Positions 31,075 to 41,794 of a stretch of 64,000 nucleotides of DNA are shown here, in pieces. This DNA is from Arion vulgaris (taxonomy: Eukaryota > Mollusca > Gastropoda > Stylommatophora > Arionidae): the NCBI GenBank assembly GCA_020796225.1, contig CM036753.1, positions 7,892,501-7,956,500 on the forward strand. The letters run 5' to 3'. The notes beneath the pieces are model-generated. The model did no database searches and was not told the DNA's origin. It worked only from the letters and a program-made list of their open reading frames with translations. Within the stretch, counting starts at the first letter, position 1, and each line of letters opens with the position of its first letter. A program made the translations under genes and the position numbers.

Positions 31075-31505
31075 TATATAGAAAGCGAAAGAGTGAAAGA
31101 AATACAACAAGACAATCAGAGACAGTATGTTTACAAATTCAGTATACAGCATGTAACAAATATATAGAAAGCGAAAGAGTGAAAGAAATACAACAAGACA
31201 ATCAGAGACAGTATGTTTACAAATTCAGTATACAGTATGTAACAAATATATAGAAAGCGAAATAGTGAGAGAAAGATAGCGAGACAATCAGAGACAGTAT
31301 GTTTACAAATTCAGTATACATCATGTAACACATATATAGAAAGCGAAAGAGTGAAAGAAATACATCAAAACAATCAGAGATAGCATGTTTACAAATTCAG
31401 TATACAGCATGTAACAAATATATAGAAAGCGAAAGAGTGAGAGAAATACAGCAAGACAATCAGAGATAGTATGTTTACAAATTCAGTATACAGTATGTAA
31501 CAAAT
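31075..31505. repeat. 86-bp tandem repeat, 5 copies
   Basis: The unit has tatatagaaagcgaaagagtg, gacaatcagagacagtatg and tttacaaattcagtatacag. Copies differ by a few substitutions. No similarity to other elements in the window was found. Confidence 0.93.
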
Positions 31506-31920
31506 ATACAAATTCCAAGACCAACAGGGTCACAGAATATTAGAAACAATTAAGTAAACATAGTGAGGAAACTGTCAGGACATCATTTGTATCCATCACA
31601 GTAGGTGGTAGAAGCAAGAATTGAACTGCAACGAGCTAGCAAACTCGACAAAAATCGGAACACGTATAACTTTCCCTAGTAACGTTTCTCAACACGTCAG
31701 GTCTAATATTTGACAAGGGAGAACCCGCACACCCCTTGGAATCAATAATCAAACTCACCAGAGAACACACAATGGTCATCTATTTGAGCAAATATGGGGT
31801 GAGTCAACATTCATATTTTCGAGAAATTGTGAAAAGAGCAATTTGATCCCGCTGTTGGGAATGGGAATGATCTTGGGGCTGGTTCAATCATATTTATTGG
31901 ATTATTTTTGTCCTTAAATA
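31506..31920. other. Non-coding stretch
   Basis: No feature recognised. Confidence 0.5.
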
Positions 31921-31924
31921 TGTA

Positions 31925-32425
31925 ACTGACATATGGTGATGTATTGACATGTATGATGTGAGTATAGGTAGTACGGTTGTACTTGGACAACTAGGGGGGA
32001 CACATTTTGAGAGTGTTTTTGTTTATAACTGACATATGGTGATGTATTGACTGTATAATGTGTATGGTAGTACGCGTTTTGGGACAACTGGAGGGACCAT
32101 TTTTAGAGTGTTTTGTTTATAACGATGCTTATGGTGATGTATTTGTTAATTTGAGTAAGGTAGTACGGTTGTACTTGGACAACTAGGGGGCACATTTTGA
32201 GAGTGTTCTTTGTTTATAACTGACATATGGTGATGTATTGACATGTATAATGTGAGTATAGGTAGTACGCGTTGTACTTGGGACAACTAGGGGGCACATT
32301 TTGAGAGTGTTCTTTGTTTATAACTGACATATGGTGATGTATTGACATGTATAATGTGAGTATAGGTAGTATGCGTTTTGGGACAACTAGGGGGCACATT
32401 TTGAGAGTGTTTTGTTTATAACGAC
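31925..32425. repeat. 104-bp tandem repeat, 5 copies
   Basis: The unit has gacatatggtgatgtattg, gtaggtagtacg, gacaactagggggcacattt and tgagagtgtt, ending ttgtttataact. The second and third copies carry several short losses. Confidence 0.92.
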
Positions 32426-32449
32426 TTGTCGACGTAGAACAAAAATAGG

Positions 32450-32520
32450 GAGCTTATAGTACTGGTTCGTTGTGGTTAAGTGGTTAAGGCGCTGCCTTGA
32501 GTTCAGAAGGTCCCGGAGTA
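32450..32520 (+). mobile_element. tRNA-like SINE head
   Basis: Contains ttgtggttaagtggttaagg (A-box-like) and a ccttgagttcagaagg segment. A tRNA-like head without a recognised body or a clean B box. Too divergent to be a functional tRNA. Confidence 0.45.
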
Positions 32521-32671
32521 AAACACGTATCCATCTATTTACGTATTTCTTTTTCAAGAAAAACAGAAAATGTGCTTTTTTGTTGCGAGTCTTTTTCTGA
32601 AGTTTGAAGTATGTACTTTGTATGTGAATTTAATTTGAAGAAAATATGTCTTAATACAAAGAAATCGCTAT

Positions 32672-32830
32672 CTTCTTCTTCTTCTTTGAGTTCGTTCTTT
32701 ACCACCAATTTTAATCACTCTTTGTGATATGTTTGATCTTTCCAAGAACGTGTATACGTTGCACATTGGTTTGGTAGGCCCTAAACGTATAGATTTCCAC
32801 AAGTTTAGGACATGTGCATCCGATTTCAGC
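32672..32830 (-). mobile_element. Dispersed repeat family G, copy 2
   Basis: Partner of 26593-26760 with the same block order. The tail (cttcttcttcttc on plus, gaa-rich on minus) is at 32672-32690. Confidence 0.75.
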
Positions 32831-32924
32831 CAAATCTTCTTAATCGCCTCTTACGACATGCATGGCAGGTAACAGTGGTTCTATTCTTTACACCCCAAAT
32901 TTGGGCCCCGGTAACCACTCGGGC

Positions 32925-33127
32925 GAGAAATCGCTATGATTCGTGCGACACTCATTCTGGAAGACACGATGCATGGCAGAATAATGGGTGGAAGACTAAG
33001 GAGTAGATGGACGCAAGATGGCATAGACGGGTTAAGTGTGACTAACACAAAAGCCGGACAACTCACGCATTACAGGGAGGAACTTTGAGTTACTGTCATG
33101 GGGGTCAAGTTTCGACCGGAACAAGAT
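32925..33127 (+). mobile_element. LINE 3'-terminal fragment leading into the gat array
   Basis: Reads EDTMHGRIMGGRLRSRWTQ and DGIDGLSVTNTKAGQLTHYR, then a closing segment whose nucleotides include gtcatgggggtcaagtttc. A related copy at 39565-39735 has agatctagaatacgatgg and gtcatgggagccaagttcc in the same places, and ends in a short gatgatgatgatc tail. Here the tail is followed by 1.2 kb of gat-rich array. Confidence 0.8.
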
Positions 33128-34345
33128 AGATGAAGATACTGATGAAGATGACAATGAGGATACTGAGAATGATAATGATGGATGGGGATGATAGTGGGAT
33201 GATGATGATTATAATAATGGTTATAATGATGGTGATGATGATGATTATGATGATGTTTATAATGATGATGATGGTTATAATGATGGTTATAATGATGGTG
33301 ATGATGAGGATGATGATGATGGTTATAATGATGGTGATGATGAGGATGATGATGATGGTTATAATGATGGTTATAATGATGGTGATGATGAGGATGATGA
33401 TGACAGTTATAATGATTGTGATGATGATGATGGTAAATGGTTATAATGATGTGTGATGATAATTATAATGATGTGAAGGTGTTTATGATGGTAATGATGG
33501 TAAGTGATGATAGTCTAATATGGTGAATTGATGATGATGGTTCTATATGGTGAAGGTGATGATGATGATGATTCTAATGATGGTGAAGGTGATGATGATG
33601 ATTCTAATGATGGTGAAGGTGATGATGATGATTCTAATGATGGTGAAGGTGATGATGATATGATGGTTCTAATGATGGTGAAGGTGATGATGATGATTCT
33701 AATGATGGTGAAGGTGATGATGATGATTCTAATGATGGTGAAGGTGATGATGATGATGATGATGGTTCTAATGATGGTTAAGGTGTTGACAATGATGGTT
33801 CTAATGATGGTGAAGGTGTTGCCAATGATGATTCTAATGATGGTGAAGGTGATGATGATTCTAATGATGGTGAAGGATGATGATGATAATGGTTCTAATG
33901 ATGGTGAAGGATGATATGATGTCTATGATGGTGAAGTGATGACATGATGATTTAACGATGAAGGTGATGAATGATGATTCAATGGTGAGGTGATGATGAT
34001 GATGATGGTTCTAATGATGGTGAAGGTGATGATAATGATGGTTCTAATGATGGTGAAGGTGATGCAATGATGATCAATGATGGTGAAGTGTTGACAATGA
34101 TGGTTCTAATGATTGGGTGATGATGATGATGATGTTCTAATGATGGTGAATGATGATGATGGCTAATGATGGTAAGATGACAAAGAGATTCTAATGATGG
34201 TGAAGGTGACAATGATGATTCTATGATGGTGAAGGTGATGATGGGTTCTAATGATGGTGAGGTGAAGTATGACAATGGATCAATGATGGTGAGGTGATGA
34301 CAATGATGGTTCTAATGATGGTGAAGGTGATGATAATGATTGAGA
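33125..34345. repeat. gat-based compound array from a LINE tail
   Basis: Begins as irregular (gat)n and gataatgatggt types right at the LINE end, then becomes a roughly 30-bp unit (gatgatgatgattctaatga then tggtgaaggt) from about 33540. The right part (33900-34300) has many one-base losses. Open frames rich in Met, Asp and Val are products of the repeat. Confidence 0.92.
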
Positions 34346-34424
34346 TAATAAAGTTTTAGTACAGACGGCATGCACGATCTTCTACATTTGAGTATTATTC
34401 CACAACAGGGGCGGCTCGTCATTA

Positions 34425-34765
34425 AGGGCCAGTGGGGCCCAGTCCCACCAGAAAATATTGAGTAACCTGTACTTATTATTTTAGACATTATTTGTTCATA
34501 ATTATTACTTTCAACGAGATACTGATTAGCTTTGAAAGTTGCCATTTAACGCTAAAATATCATACACAGTCTGAAACTAGAAATTCATAATCTTTTACTC
34601 CTAATTAGTATACGCCCCTGGTCATTAGGGACCAGTAAGAACCGGTCCTGCCAATACCAAAAAGAATTAACGTGTACTTATTATTTTAGAAATTATTTTT
34701 TCCTAATTGTTACTTTTCACTTGACACTGATTAGCTTTGACAGTTGAATATATAACACTAAAATA
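34425..34765. repeat. Direct duplication of the hAT left subterminal block
   Basis: Two direct copies of about 140 bp (34425-34560 and 34617-34765). Shared blocks in order are ggccagt, gtacttattattttagaaatt, ctgattagctttga, agttg and acgctaaaatat-like. They lie immediately inside the left terminus. Confidence 0.75.
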
Positions 34766-35289
34766 TAAATATTATATCAGAATAATAACAATCCTATTAT
34801 TTATATAATATCTCCTTATTAAAAAACATTATATGTACTGAATCTCATCATTTTGCTTCTAACACTTCAAGCATTGTGCCGTGTCCTATTTCTGGGGCTA
34901 GTTTACAAATTCCTACATAAGATGCACCATTGCGACCTCTGACCTTTGATCGCTATTGCAATGATAATTGCAAAAACAATGTCATTTTCATTCGCAGAAA
35001 GATATATTCATTCTTACGCAGCCAAACTAATTCCCAGATAAACGAGGACTCTAGCTCAAATAGTCCGTTTAATTATCGATTGAATCCCAAAATTTTATAT
35101 AAAAATAGTATACAATTATAGAAAATACTAGTACTAAATAACAAACTTTCTTATAATAAGATTAGTTTTATGGAATTGTCCCTTGCATTAATACATCTTG
35201 TCTCCAGCGATAAATGCGTGACCTTTGAGCATGGTTCCCCCTTACGTCAGCTTCCGTAAACTCTGACCGGTCGACTGACGTCACTTGAT
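34766..35289. other. hAT interior without recognised coding
   Basis: AT-rich; a 63-codon frame at 34930-35121 is not convincing. Confidence 0.45.
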
Positions 35290-35435
35290 CTAGGTTAGAA
35301 AGTTTACCCTTTTTAATGGCGAAACAGGTAATAACAAAGTACTGTAGTTTTACAAATTACAAAAACATGACAATATAAAGCAACGTTTGACCAACAAGGT
35401 CTTTATCAAGCAAACGAACAACAGGAGTGACGAAT
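35290..35435 (-). mobile_element. Penelope-like tail fragment
   Basis: Reverse complement matches 42460-42595: ttaattcgtcactcctgtt, ttgataaagaccttgttggt, aaacgttgct, gtaaaactacagtactttg and a tttcgcc-type end. Nested inside the hAT element. Confidence 0.85.
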
Positions 35436-35559
35436 TAAAAAACCCCACTAACATATGGAAGACTACATACAGAGACATACTGGCAATATTTTTACGATGC
35501 TCTGATCTCATTCACAAATTCGTGGTTTGTTGTCATGTGAGTGCCGCATTTTCAATTTG

Positions 35560-35735
35560 TGTTGCAGACAAGTTTTTTTAAATTCTCTAGGCGCTTCTGT
35601 CGTTTGATGTGTCCGAAATATTTAATTGTCCTTGATTTTATATTATTTAATAGCCAACTCTCTTTAATATCAAGCTGTTGCAGAACAGAAGCTTTTTTTT
35701 TCCTAAACGGAGTAATGAGGTCTAAGGTGCATAGG
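35560..35735 (-). pseudogene. LINE reverse transcriptase C-terminal fragment
   Basis: Minus strand reads SVLQQLDIKESWLLNNIKSR and TIKYFGHIKRQKRLENL. The K-Y/W-F-G-H-I block is the conserved C-terminal segment of non-LTR polymerases. No termini identified. Confidence 0.75.
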
Positions 35736-35744
35736 GACAAATTC

Positions 35745-36860
35745 GCGCCAGGATTAGTGAGCTGGCACTAACCAAGATCCTATTCCACCTCCACGTGGTG
35801 ACCCTGGAAACAGACAACGGTTCCTGTCTGGATAAGCGGGTAGGGATCAAGGGAGAGCTACTCTGGTATAAGTAGTGATGCAGACGCAGTTACATTGGAT
35901 GAGATCCGCTCGCAACACAGACGAGCAGAATCCTAAAGTGAACATCTCTCCCGGCCGGTGGGAAAAGCTGAACAAATAAACATAAAGGGATGAAGGGTGC
36001 ATCCAGAGAAGAGACTGGGTACATATGGGTGAAACTCGGAGCCACAAGGTGGGAACTCGAATTAAGTTGCGTGTCATGACAGTATCGAGGCATAGCAAAT
36101 GTGAGCACGGTGAGAAAACAGATAAACACGGTGAGCAGGTACCAAAGTAGAGCGAACACGCATACGGACGATACACAAGGGAGCCCACCGGTGGGGACAG
36201 ACATGCACGGTGCTGATGATAGAGCGACGAAAAGGCGTGGCAAACGTAGGATGAGCGAACGCCCCAATTGTGCAGAAAACTGGAAAGCCCAGCAGAGGCT
36301 TGAATCCAGTGCAAAAGTTCCTACCGAATGGTGATAAACTGTGCACAGTGATATAGAAATGGGTAACGTATCGCACAGTAGAACAATGTTAGCACAAGTC
36401 ACGGGGAAAAAGGGACTTGCCCAGTCGGTTGCACGAGGGCACAAACAGAAATGGGCGAATGGGCACCAAAAAGAAACGTGAGGTGAGGTCTCCATCCAGA
36501 GAGCAATAACCGCGTTTCCCCCTCGCAGATAACTACTACTGCCTTGTGGTTGATTGGGCACAATCAAAGGCTAGTGGAGCAAATCGTACACAAAACTGGA
36601 CGGCAGGCAACCCAAGCAGTCAAAACAAAAAGACTGGTAAACTGGGCAGATGACGCTCAACAACCCGGGAGGAAAGGTTGTCTAAGGGTAGCTACCCTAA
36701 AGAAAATAGCAACCTGCTGCCTTGCAGGTCGGCTGGGGACAGCCCGAGGCGACGGAGAGCGAACCCAGTAAATGCTGGCTAAAACCTGACACATCGCCGA
36801 AGGATAAGCACCAGAACTCCAAATGGCGCTAAAGATGTGACGAAATACACCCATGCTAAT
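35745..36860. other. GC-richer unidentified segment inside the hAT element
   Basis: Visibly richer in G and C than its surroundings and free of tandem structure. Open frames on both strands (up to 225 codons on minus, 36567-35890) have no recognisable domain. It could be captured host sequence or an unknown element's 5' region. Confidence 0.5.
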
Positions 36861-36947
36861 GCTGCATGAATCAGATTTCTACATGAAAGCAGAATTTATG
36901 GGGAAATCTGGTACATCAGTCTACGCGGTGATCGCGCGCTCGAGAGA

Positions 36948-36985
36948 GAGAAATAAAGAGAGAGAGAGAGAGAGAGAGAGAAAGT
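36948..36985. repeat. (ga)n microsatellite
   Basis: About 15 ga repeats near the right end of the hAT element. A second ga-rich tract is at 37575-37620. Confidence 0.95.
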
Positions 36986-37194
36986 GGTAATAACTTCCCG
37001 GAATAGACAAGAAATGTAAATACTCTAAAAACCCAAGTTTTTGCCGGGCCCCACCAAAAAAGTGACCACGAGCCGCCACTGTTCCACAATATTAAAATTG
37101 TTGGGTATTTTCTATAATATCATTTTCATGATGATAGCTCTTTCATTGACATTGATTTGATGTTTAACCTGGAAATAAATGGCATCTAAAGTAT

Positions 37195-37375
37195 CCGAAG
37201 CTGGCAAGTACCAAAAGTGCCAAGAGTTGGGAAGTACATAGAGCATCATGAGTTGACAAGTACCAAGAGCGTCGTGCTCTGATAAGTACTAAACATGCTG
37301 AAAGTTGACAAGTACAAAATGTAGGATAAGTCGATAAGTATCTAACGTGTCCTTAGTCAAAAAAGACTCGAAATG
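37195..37375. repeat. Degenerate 30-bp repeat, about 6 copies
   Basis: Recurring gttgacaagtaccaagagcg-like units with heavy divergence; an old decayed array. Confidence 0.65.
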
Positions 37376-38021
37376 AAGCATGGCACAAGTAAAATATATG
37401 TACTAGTGCACTTCCTCTGAGCCTGCGTACAGGTGTTGGACTCCAAGGCGCTCATGCTTTGTAAACAGATAACATTAAACCTGGAGTCTATACGACGGTA
37501 CGCAACTATCATTCAATATTAAGAGGAATGAGAGAAAAAGAGTATGGTTAAGAGAAAATAAAATAGCGAAATTGAGAGAGAGAGCGCGAGCGAGAGAGAG
37601 AGAGAGCGGGAGAGAGAGCAAAGAACTGATAGAGAACTATGAAAAATCCAGTCGAAGAGATACAGAATAACTACAAAAACGATATACAACATTCTCTAAA
37701 ATCAACAAATATTGCAAATAACCGTTTACCACACTCGTAGTTCAAGTGTTAGAAAAAATGTTATGCCTTATAGCATCAAATCATAATTACAACCATCTGT
37801 AATTCTAACAAGGTCCCCACATGACTGCACTCAGCCTAGAAATTCATCCTAGTTCAAATGTTGCTAGCAGGAATATAGCAATTATCATTTCGTCAATCTG
37901 CAGCAATCAAAGATCTCATCGTTCGCCCATTTAATGCTGTAGGAACACTTCAACGGAAATACAAGATTTGCCCTCAAGTTCTAGAGACGAAGGGAGAAAA
38001 GAAATACATATTTCAGTTGAG
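37376..38021. other. Non-coding stretch
   Basis: Contains the ga-rich tract at 37575-37620; nothing else recognised. Confidence 0.5.
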
Positions 38022-38715
38022 AACTAGTTTATATTGTTAATATTTTAGTTTATATTGTTAACATTCTAGTTTATATTGCTAATATTCTAGTTTATATTGT
38101 TAATATTCTAGTTTATATTGTTAATATTCTAGTTTATATTGTTAATATTCTAGTTTATATTGTTAATATTCTAGTTTATATTGTTAACATTCTAGTTTAT
38201 ATTGTTAATATTCTAGTTTATATTGTTAATATTCTAGTTTATATTGTTAATATTCTAGTTTATATTGTTAACATTCTATTTTATTTTAATAACATTCTAG
38301 TTTATATTGCTAACATTCCAGTTTATAATGTTAACATTCTAGATTATACTGTTAAGATTCTAGTTTATATTGTTAACATTCTAGTTTATAATGTTTATAT
38401 TCTAGCTTATATTGTAAACATTCTATTTTATTTTACTAACATTCTTGTTTATATTGTTAATACTCCAATCTATAATGTTAACATTCTAGTTTATATTGCT
38501 AACGTTCTAGGTTATATTGCTAACATTATAGTTTATATTGCTAACATTATAGTTATATTCTAATTATAGTTTATATTACTAACATTCTAGTTTATATTGC
38601 TAACATTATAGTTTATATTGTTAACATTCTAGTTTATATTGCTAACATTCTAGTTTTTATTAACATTCTACTTTTTATTGTTAACATTCTAGTTTATATT
38701 GCTAATATTCCGTAC
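38022..38715. repeat. 21-bp minisatellite, about 33 copies
   Basis: Units of 21 bp (attctagtttatattgttaa plus t or c). The left third is homogeneous and the right part increasingly diverged, as if growth was at the left. Confidence 0.93.
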
Positions 38716-38789
38716 TTGTGTTGCCGAGGCTTGCAAGGTGAGCATAGAAAGTAACACTACCACCTGCAAGGACGACTGAGAATCAATAA

Positions 38790-38972
38790 GAATTTACTGA
38801 GGCAGGGGGAAAGTGAAGCTACCCTAGTAAATATAATACGTCGCAGAAATTGGATGTGCTGGCCTATTCCTAGGCGCATAACTGGAACAACGTGCAATCA
38901 CAGGCTCAGATCACAGGCAAATCACAAAGAGTTGTTAACAAGTGGTCGGTATGGAGCGTTTGAAGAAGAAGA
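38790..38972 (+). mobile_element. Dispersed repeat family F, copy 2
   Basis: Partner of 26005-26197, with the same block order, ending gaagaagaagaac. Confidence 0.7.
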
Positions 38973-39354
38973 ACAGACATCTCAAAATCTGATAACTGCA
39001 TTTGAAATTCGATTTATTATCATTACATTGAAACTTGAATAAACATTGTATTCACTTCATTTAATAATGATAACTTTGTGATAGTTTCTCATGGTTCAAT
39101 CAACTAGGATCAATTACTTCCCCTTTAAGATGGCAACTGACCTGTCGCATGTTCAGTCTGACCAATCCAAGACAAACTACGCATGATTTGTGATCTCTTA
39201 ATTAAAATGATTAGAATTCTTGAGTAAATTCAGCATGAACAAAGAACTGACAAAAGTGTGTGATTTGACTGGCATGAAAGAACACAAACTCATTTTTTGA
39301 TCAAAACTTTACTTACTAATGTTCTGGCTAAACCTTGGATGTTAATTTTATCCA
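38973..39354. other. Non-coding stretch
   Basis: No feature recognised. Confidence 0.5.
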
Positions 39355-39460
39355 GAGAGGCGAGAATATCGGACTAAATTCTATAGAAGTGAATGACTGA
39401 GATACCCGGGATAGAGCGGTAGGGAGAAATTACTAGCAGACCCTATGTAGCGTATAACGG
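39355..39460 (+). mobile_element. LINE 3'-terminal fragment, related to 30790-30930
   Basis: Shares gcgagaatatcgg, gatagagcggtangg, gagaaattac and gcagaccctatgta with 30790-30930. The frame is broken. Confidence 0.7.
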
Positions 39461-39564
39461 TATGTGAGGGATACAATATATGACAGAAGAGGACAATAAT
39501 ATAATATATAATATTTCGAACACATTAAATCACATGAGTGCATAGAGAAGATCATTTTAATAGG

Positions 39565-39735
39565 AACGATGCCTGGAAGAAGAATGAAAGGAAGATCTAG
39601 AATACGATGGATGCAAGATATCATTGACAATTTGAGAATGACTGCTGATAACACAGAATAGAGAGTTTTTTTCAGGACCGTTGTCATGGGAGCCAAGTTC
39701 CGGAAGGGACAAGCTACTTGATGATGATGATCAAT
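39565..39735 (+). mobile_element. LINE 3'-terminal fragment with gatgatgatgatc tail
   Basis: Reads PGRRMKGRSRIRWMQDIIDN then LRMTADNTE, with closing nucleotides gtcatgggagccaagttcc. Same family as 32925-33127; here the tail stays short. Confidence 0.8.
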
Positions 39736-39744
39736 GTATAATAG

Positions 39745-40170
39745 CCGTCCATCGCAAGCGAGGATGAAAGCAGCATCATGCGTTTCTACATGTCGAGAGT
39801 ATTCCACAAAGCACAAACTCCGTAGCTCGAGTAACAATTCTAGGGTTCTCGGAAAAATGTGATGATGCTCGTCCATCACGGGTGATGATGACCACAGAAT
39901 TGTCATCCAAAGGAATGTAGTTGCGTTATGTTTGTCGGTGTGTACGTAGATGACTAGTGAGCCCGATGCAGGCTTGAAATATTCTTGTACAGTGTAGGCA
40001 ATGTATACTTGCACTTGTGGCTGAAGAACCGTGTCGAAGAAGTGTGCGCCAGGCCGATCTGTCTTGAAGCAACATACGAGAAATGTACCCGTTTGAAGAA
40101 CGGCGAGATCCGGTTTCAAATTCACTACCTTCGGAACGCAAGGTAACCACTGAGCCACAGAATCTTCTCG
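39745..40170 (-). mobile_element. SINE with a LINE zinc-finger tail
   Basis: On the minus strand the head is tRNA-like (tctgtggctcagtggtta at about 40162-40145, B-box-like gaatttgaaaccgg). It is followed by a LINE C-terminal segment reading DRSAWRTLLRHGSS, then IHCLHCTRIFQACIGLTSHL and RTH. This is a C2H2-type finger found at the end of some non-LTR ORFs. The 3' part carries gaaccctagaattgttac and ggagtttgtgctttgt-like sequence of SINE family C. Confidence 0.7.
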
Positions 40171-40174
40171 AAAT

Positions 40175-40397
40175 GAACAATTGCGATAAAACTAGATATT
40201 TATAAGTACAGATAGATAACAATTTTATAATGAACAACTGCGATACAACTAGATATTTACAAGTACAGATAGATAACAATATTATAATGAACAATTGCGA
40301 TAAAACTAGATATTTACAAGTACAGATAGATAACAATTTTATAATGAACAATTGCGATACAACTAGATATTTACAAGTACAGGTCGATCTCAATTTT
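40175..40397. repeat. 57-bp tandem repeat, about 4 copies
   Basis: The unit has acaattttataatgaacaa, tgcgatacaactagatattt and acaagtacagatagataa. Alternating c/t and aaa/aca variants. 57 is a multiple of three, so it is open in frame on both strands. Confidence 0.93.
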
Positions 40398-40439
40398 ATA
40401 TGTGTAAGAATAAAATCAATAAATAAAGTTTATTTTTTC

Positions 40440-40528
40440 CGACAGTAACGGTTATCAGGTCGACCCAGCCTTAATTTTCTACCGTGAAAATCACAGGGAA
40501 GTAAAGGCAACTGGCGTGATGTTGACCA
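40440..40528 (+). mobile_element. SINE family B, 5' piece (split by Penelope insertion)
   Basis: Contains atcaggtcgacccagcct, cagggaagtaaaggca and tggcgtgatgttgacca. The sequence resumes at 42617 on the far side of the Penelope-like element with the duplicated tgatgttgacca. Confidence 0.85.
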
Positions 40529-40534
40529 ATTACT

Positions 40535-41794
40535 TGACACCCAATTCTATAAAACTAGTTCTTCTGATGTAACACTATCTAACAATAGTAAAGTCCGTAC
40601 AGTAATTAAGAACTTAATTGCCTCTAACGACCTTCCTACCGTCGCATCATCACTTTGTGTCATCGATAGCTGTTTAGGAAAACCCGCCTTTATATGCTCC
40701 CCAAAATTCATAAACTGAACAATCCGGGTAGGCCCATCGTTTCTGCTTGCTCTTGTCCTACGGAACATATCTCCGAATTTCTTGATAGTATCTTCAATCC
40801 TATAGTCACCACACTACCTTCATTCTTGAAAGATACGAACCACACCTTGTCTGTTTTTTCGTCTATTGAGTTGTTGCCTGGCAGGACTTACCATCTCTTC
40901 CTCCTTGATGTGTGCTCATTGTACACCTCCATACCTCATTCCGACGGACTTCAAGCTCTCCAGTTCTTTCTCGACAGGAGAACTAACCCACTTGTCTCCA
41001 CCTCGGCTCTCCTTCGTCTTGCAGAACTAGTTCTAACTCTCAACTCCTTTCAGTTCAATGACCAGTTCTTTGAGCAGATCAGTGGGGTCGCCATGGGTAC
41101 TAAAATGGGACCCAGTTATGCTTGTCTTTTCATGGGTCATCTTGAGCACCTAGTATGGAATTCCTATGATGGCCGTCTTCCGTCTGTGTATCATAGACAC
41201 ATTGATGATTGTATTGGCATTACCGATATGCCTGAAGCCGATTTGTCACGCTTCATTTATTTCATTAATGTCTTCAATCCGGCTATTCGGTTTACATCTT
41301 ACATCTCTACCTCTTGTGTCAACTTTCTTGACATCACTATCACTATCAGCCTATCCACCATCACTACATCAGTATACTACAAGCCTACTGATGCACATAG
41401 TTTTCTTCTTTATACCTCTTCCCATTCCCAGGCTTGTCGTGATTCTTTACCATTCTCTCAACTCTTGCGCCTTCGTCGCCTCTGTAGCGAGGACGACGAT
41501 TTCCTCGATAGAGCTCACGAGATGCTGGATTTCTTTCGTAAGCGCTTATACCCGGATAAGGTGCTTGCTTCTGCTATGCGGCGCGTTCAGCAAATTTCTC
41601 GCCAGGAGGCTCTCTCTAACCAGCGTAGAACTTCCAATTCTGACAGGGTGAAACTTGTCTTAACTTTCCACCCTCATAGTTCCCTTGTGAAGAAAGTCTT
41701 ATTCCGTCATCTCTCCATTCTTCAGTCTGATCCTGAGACACGTTCAATCTTCCAACACTATCCTTTGGTGCGTACAGACGGACAGATGCCTTAA
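40535..41794 (+). pseudogene. Penelope-like reverse transcriptase
   Basis: The N-terminal part (40535-40690) is in one frame (FYKTSSSDVTLS, then LIASNDLP). The main frame runs from 40694: MLPKIHKLNNPGRPIVSACS, LDVCSLYTSIPH with the first catalytic Asp, GVAMGTKMGPSYACLFMG, and HRHIDDCIG with the catalytic Asp pair at 41204-41209. Then YYKPTD and a long basic thumb and linker. Related enzymes often have RYIDD here, so HIDD is a variant. The frame changes near 40690, then ends at 41794; the linker continues in another frame. It copies RNA at a target nick. Inactive as read. Confidence 0.9.

Larger units (their letters stand above)
34406..37081. mobile_element. Non-autonomous hAT-type element, 2.7 kb
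   Basis: Flanked by a perfect 8-bp duplication ttccacaa (34398-34405 and 37082-37089). The left end is caggggcggctcgt and the right end in reverse complement is cagtggcggctcgt, 13 of 14 matching, followed on both sides by a ggggccc box. An 8-bp duplication with cag-ctg type ends points to the hAT superfamily. No transposase was recognised inside. It contains a duplicated subterminal block, a Penelope tail, a LINE fragment and about 1.1 kb of GC-richer unknown sequence. Confidence 0.85.

Noticed and set aside
32450..32520. Possible tRNA gene
   Set aside because: A-box-like sequence is present but no four-stem fold or clean B box; read as a SINE head.
33130..33914. Met/Asp-rich open frames resembling an acidic protein
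   Set aside because: Translation of the gat-based array; no unique sequence around it.
35890..36567. 225-codon minus-strand frame in the hAT interior
   Set aside because: No domain, signal or motif was recognised and overlapping frames are open on both strands; kept only as an unidentified segment.
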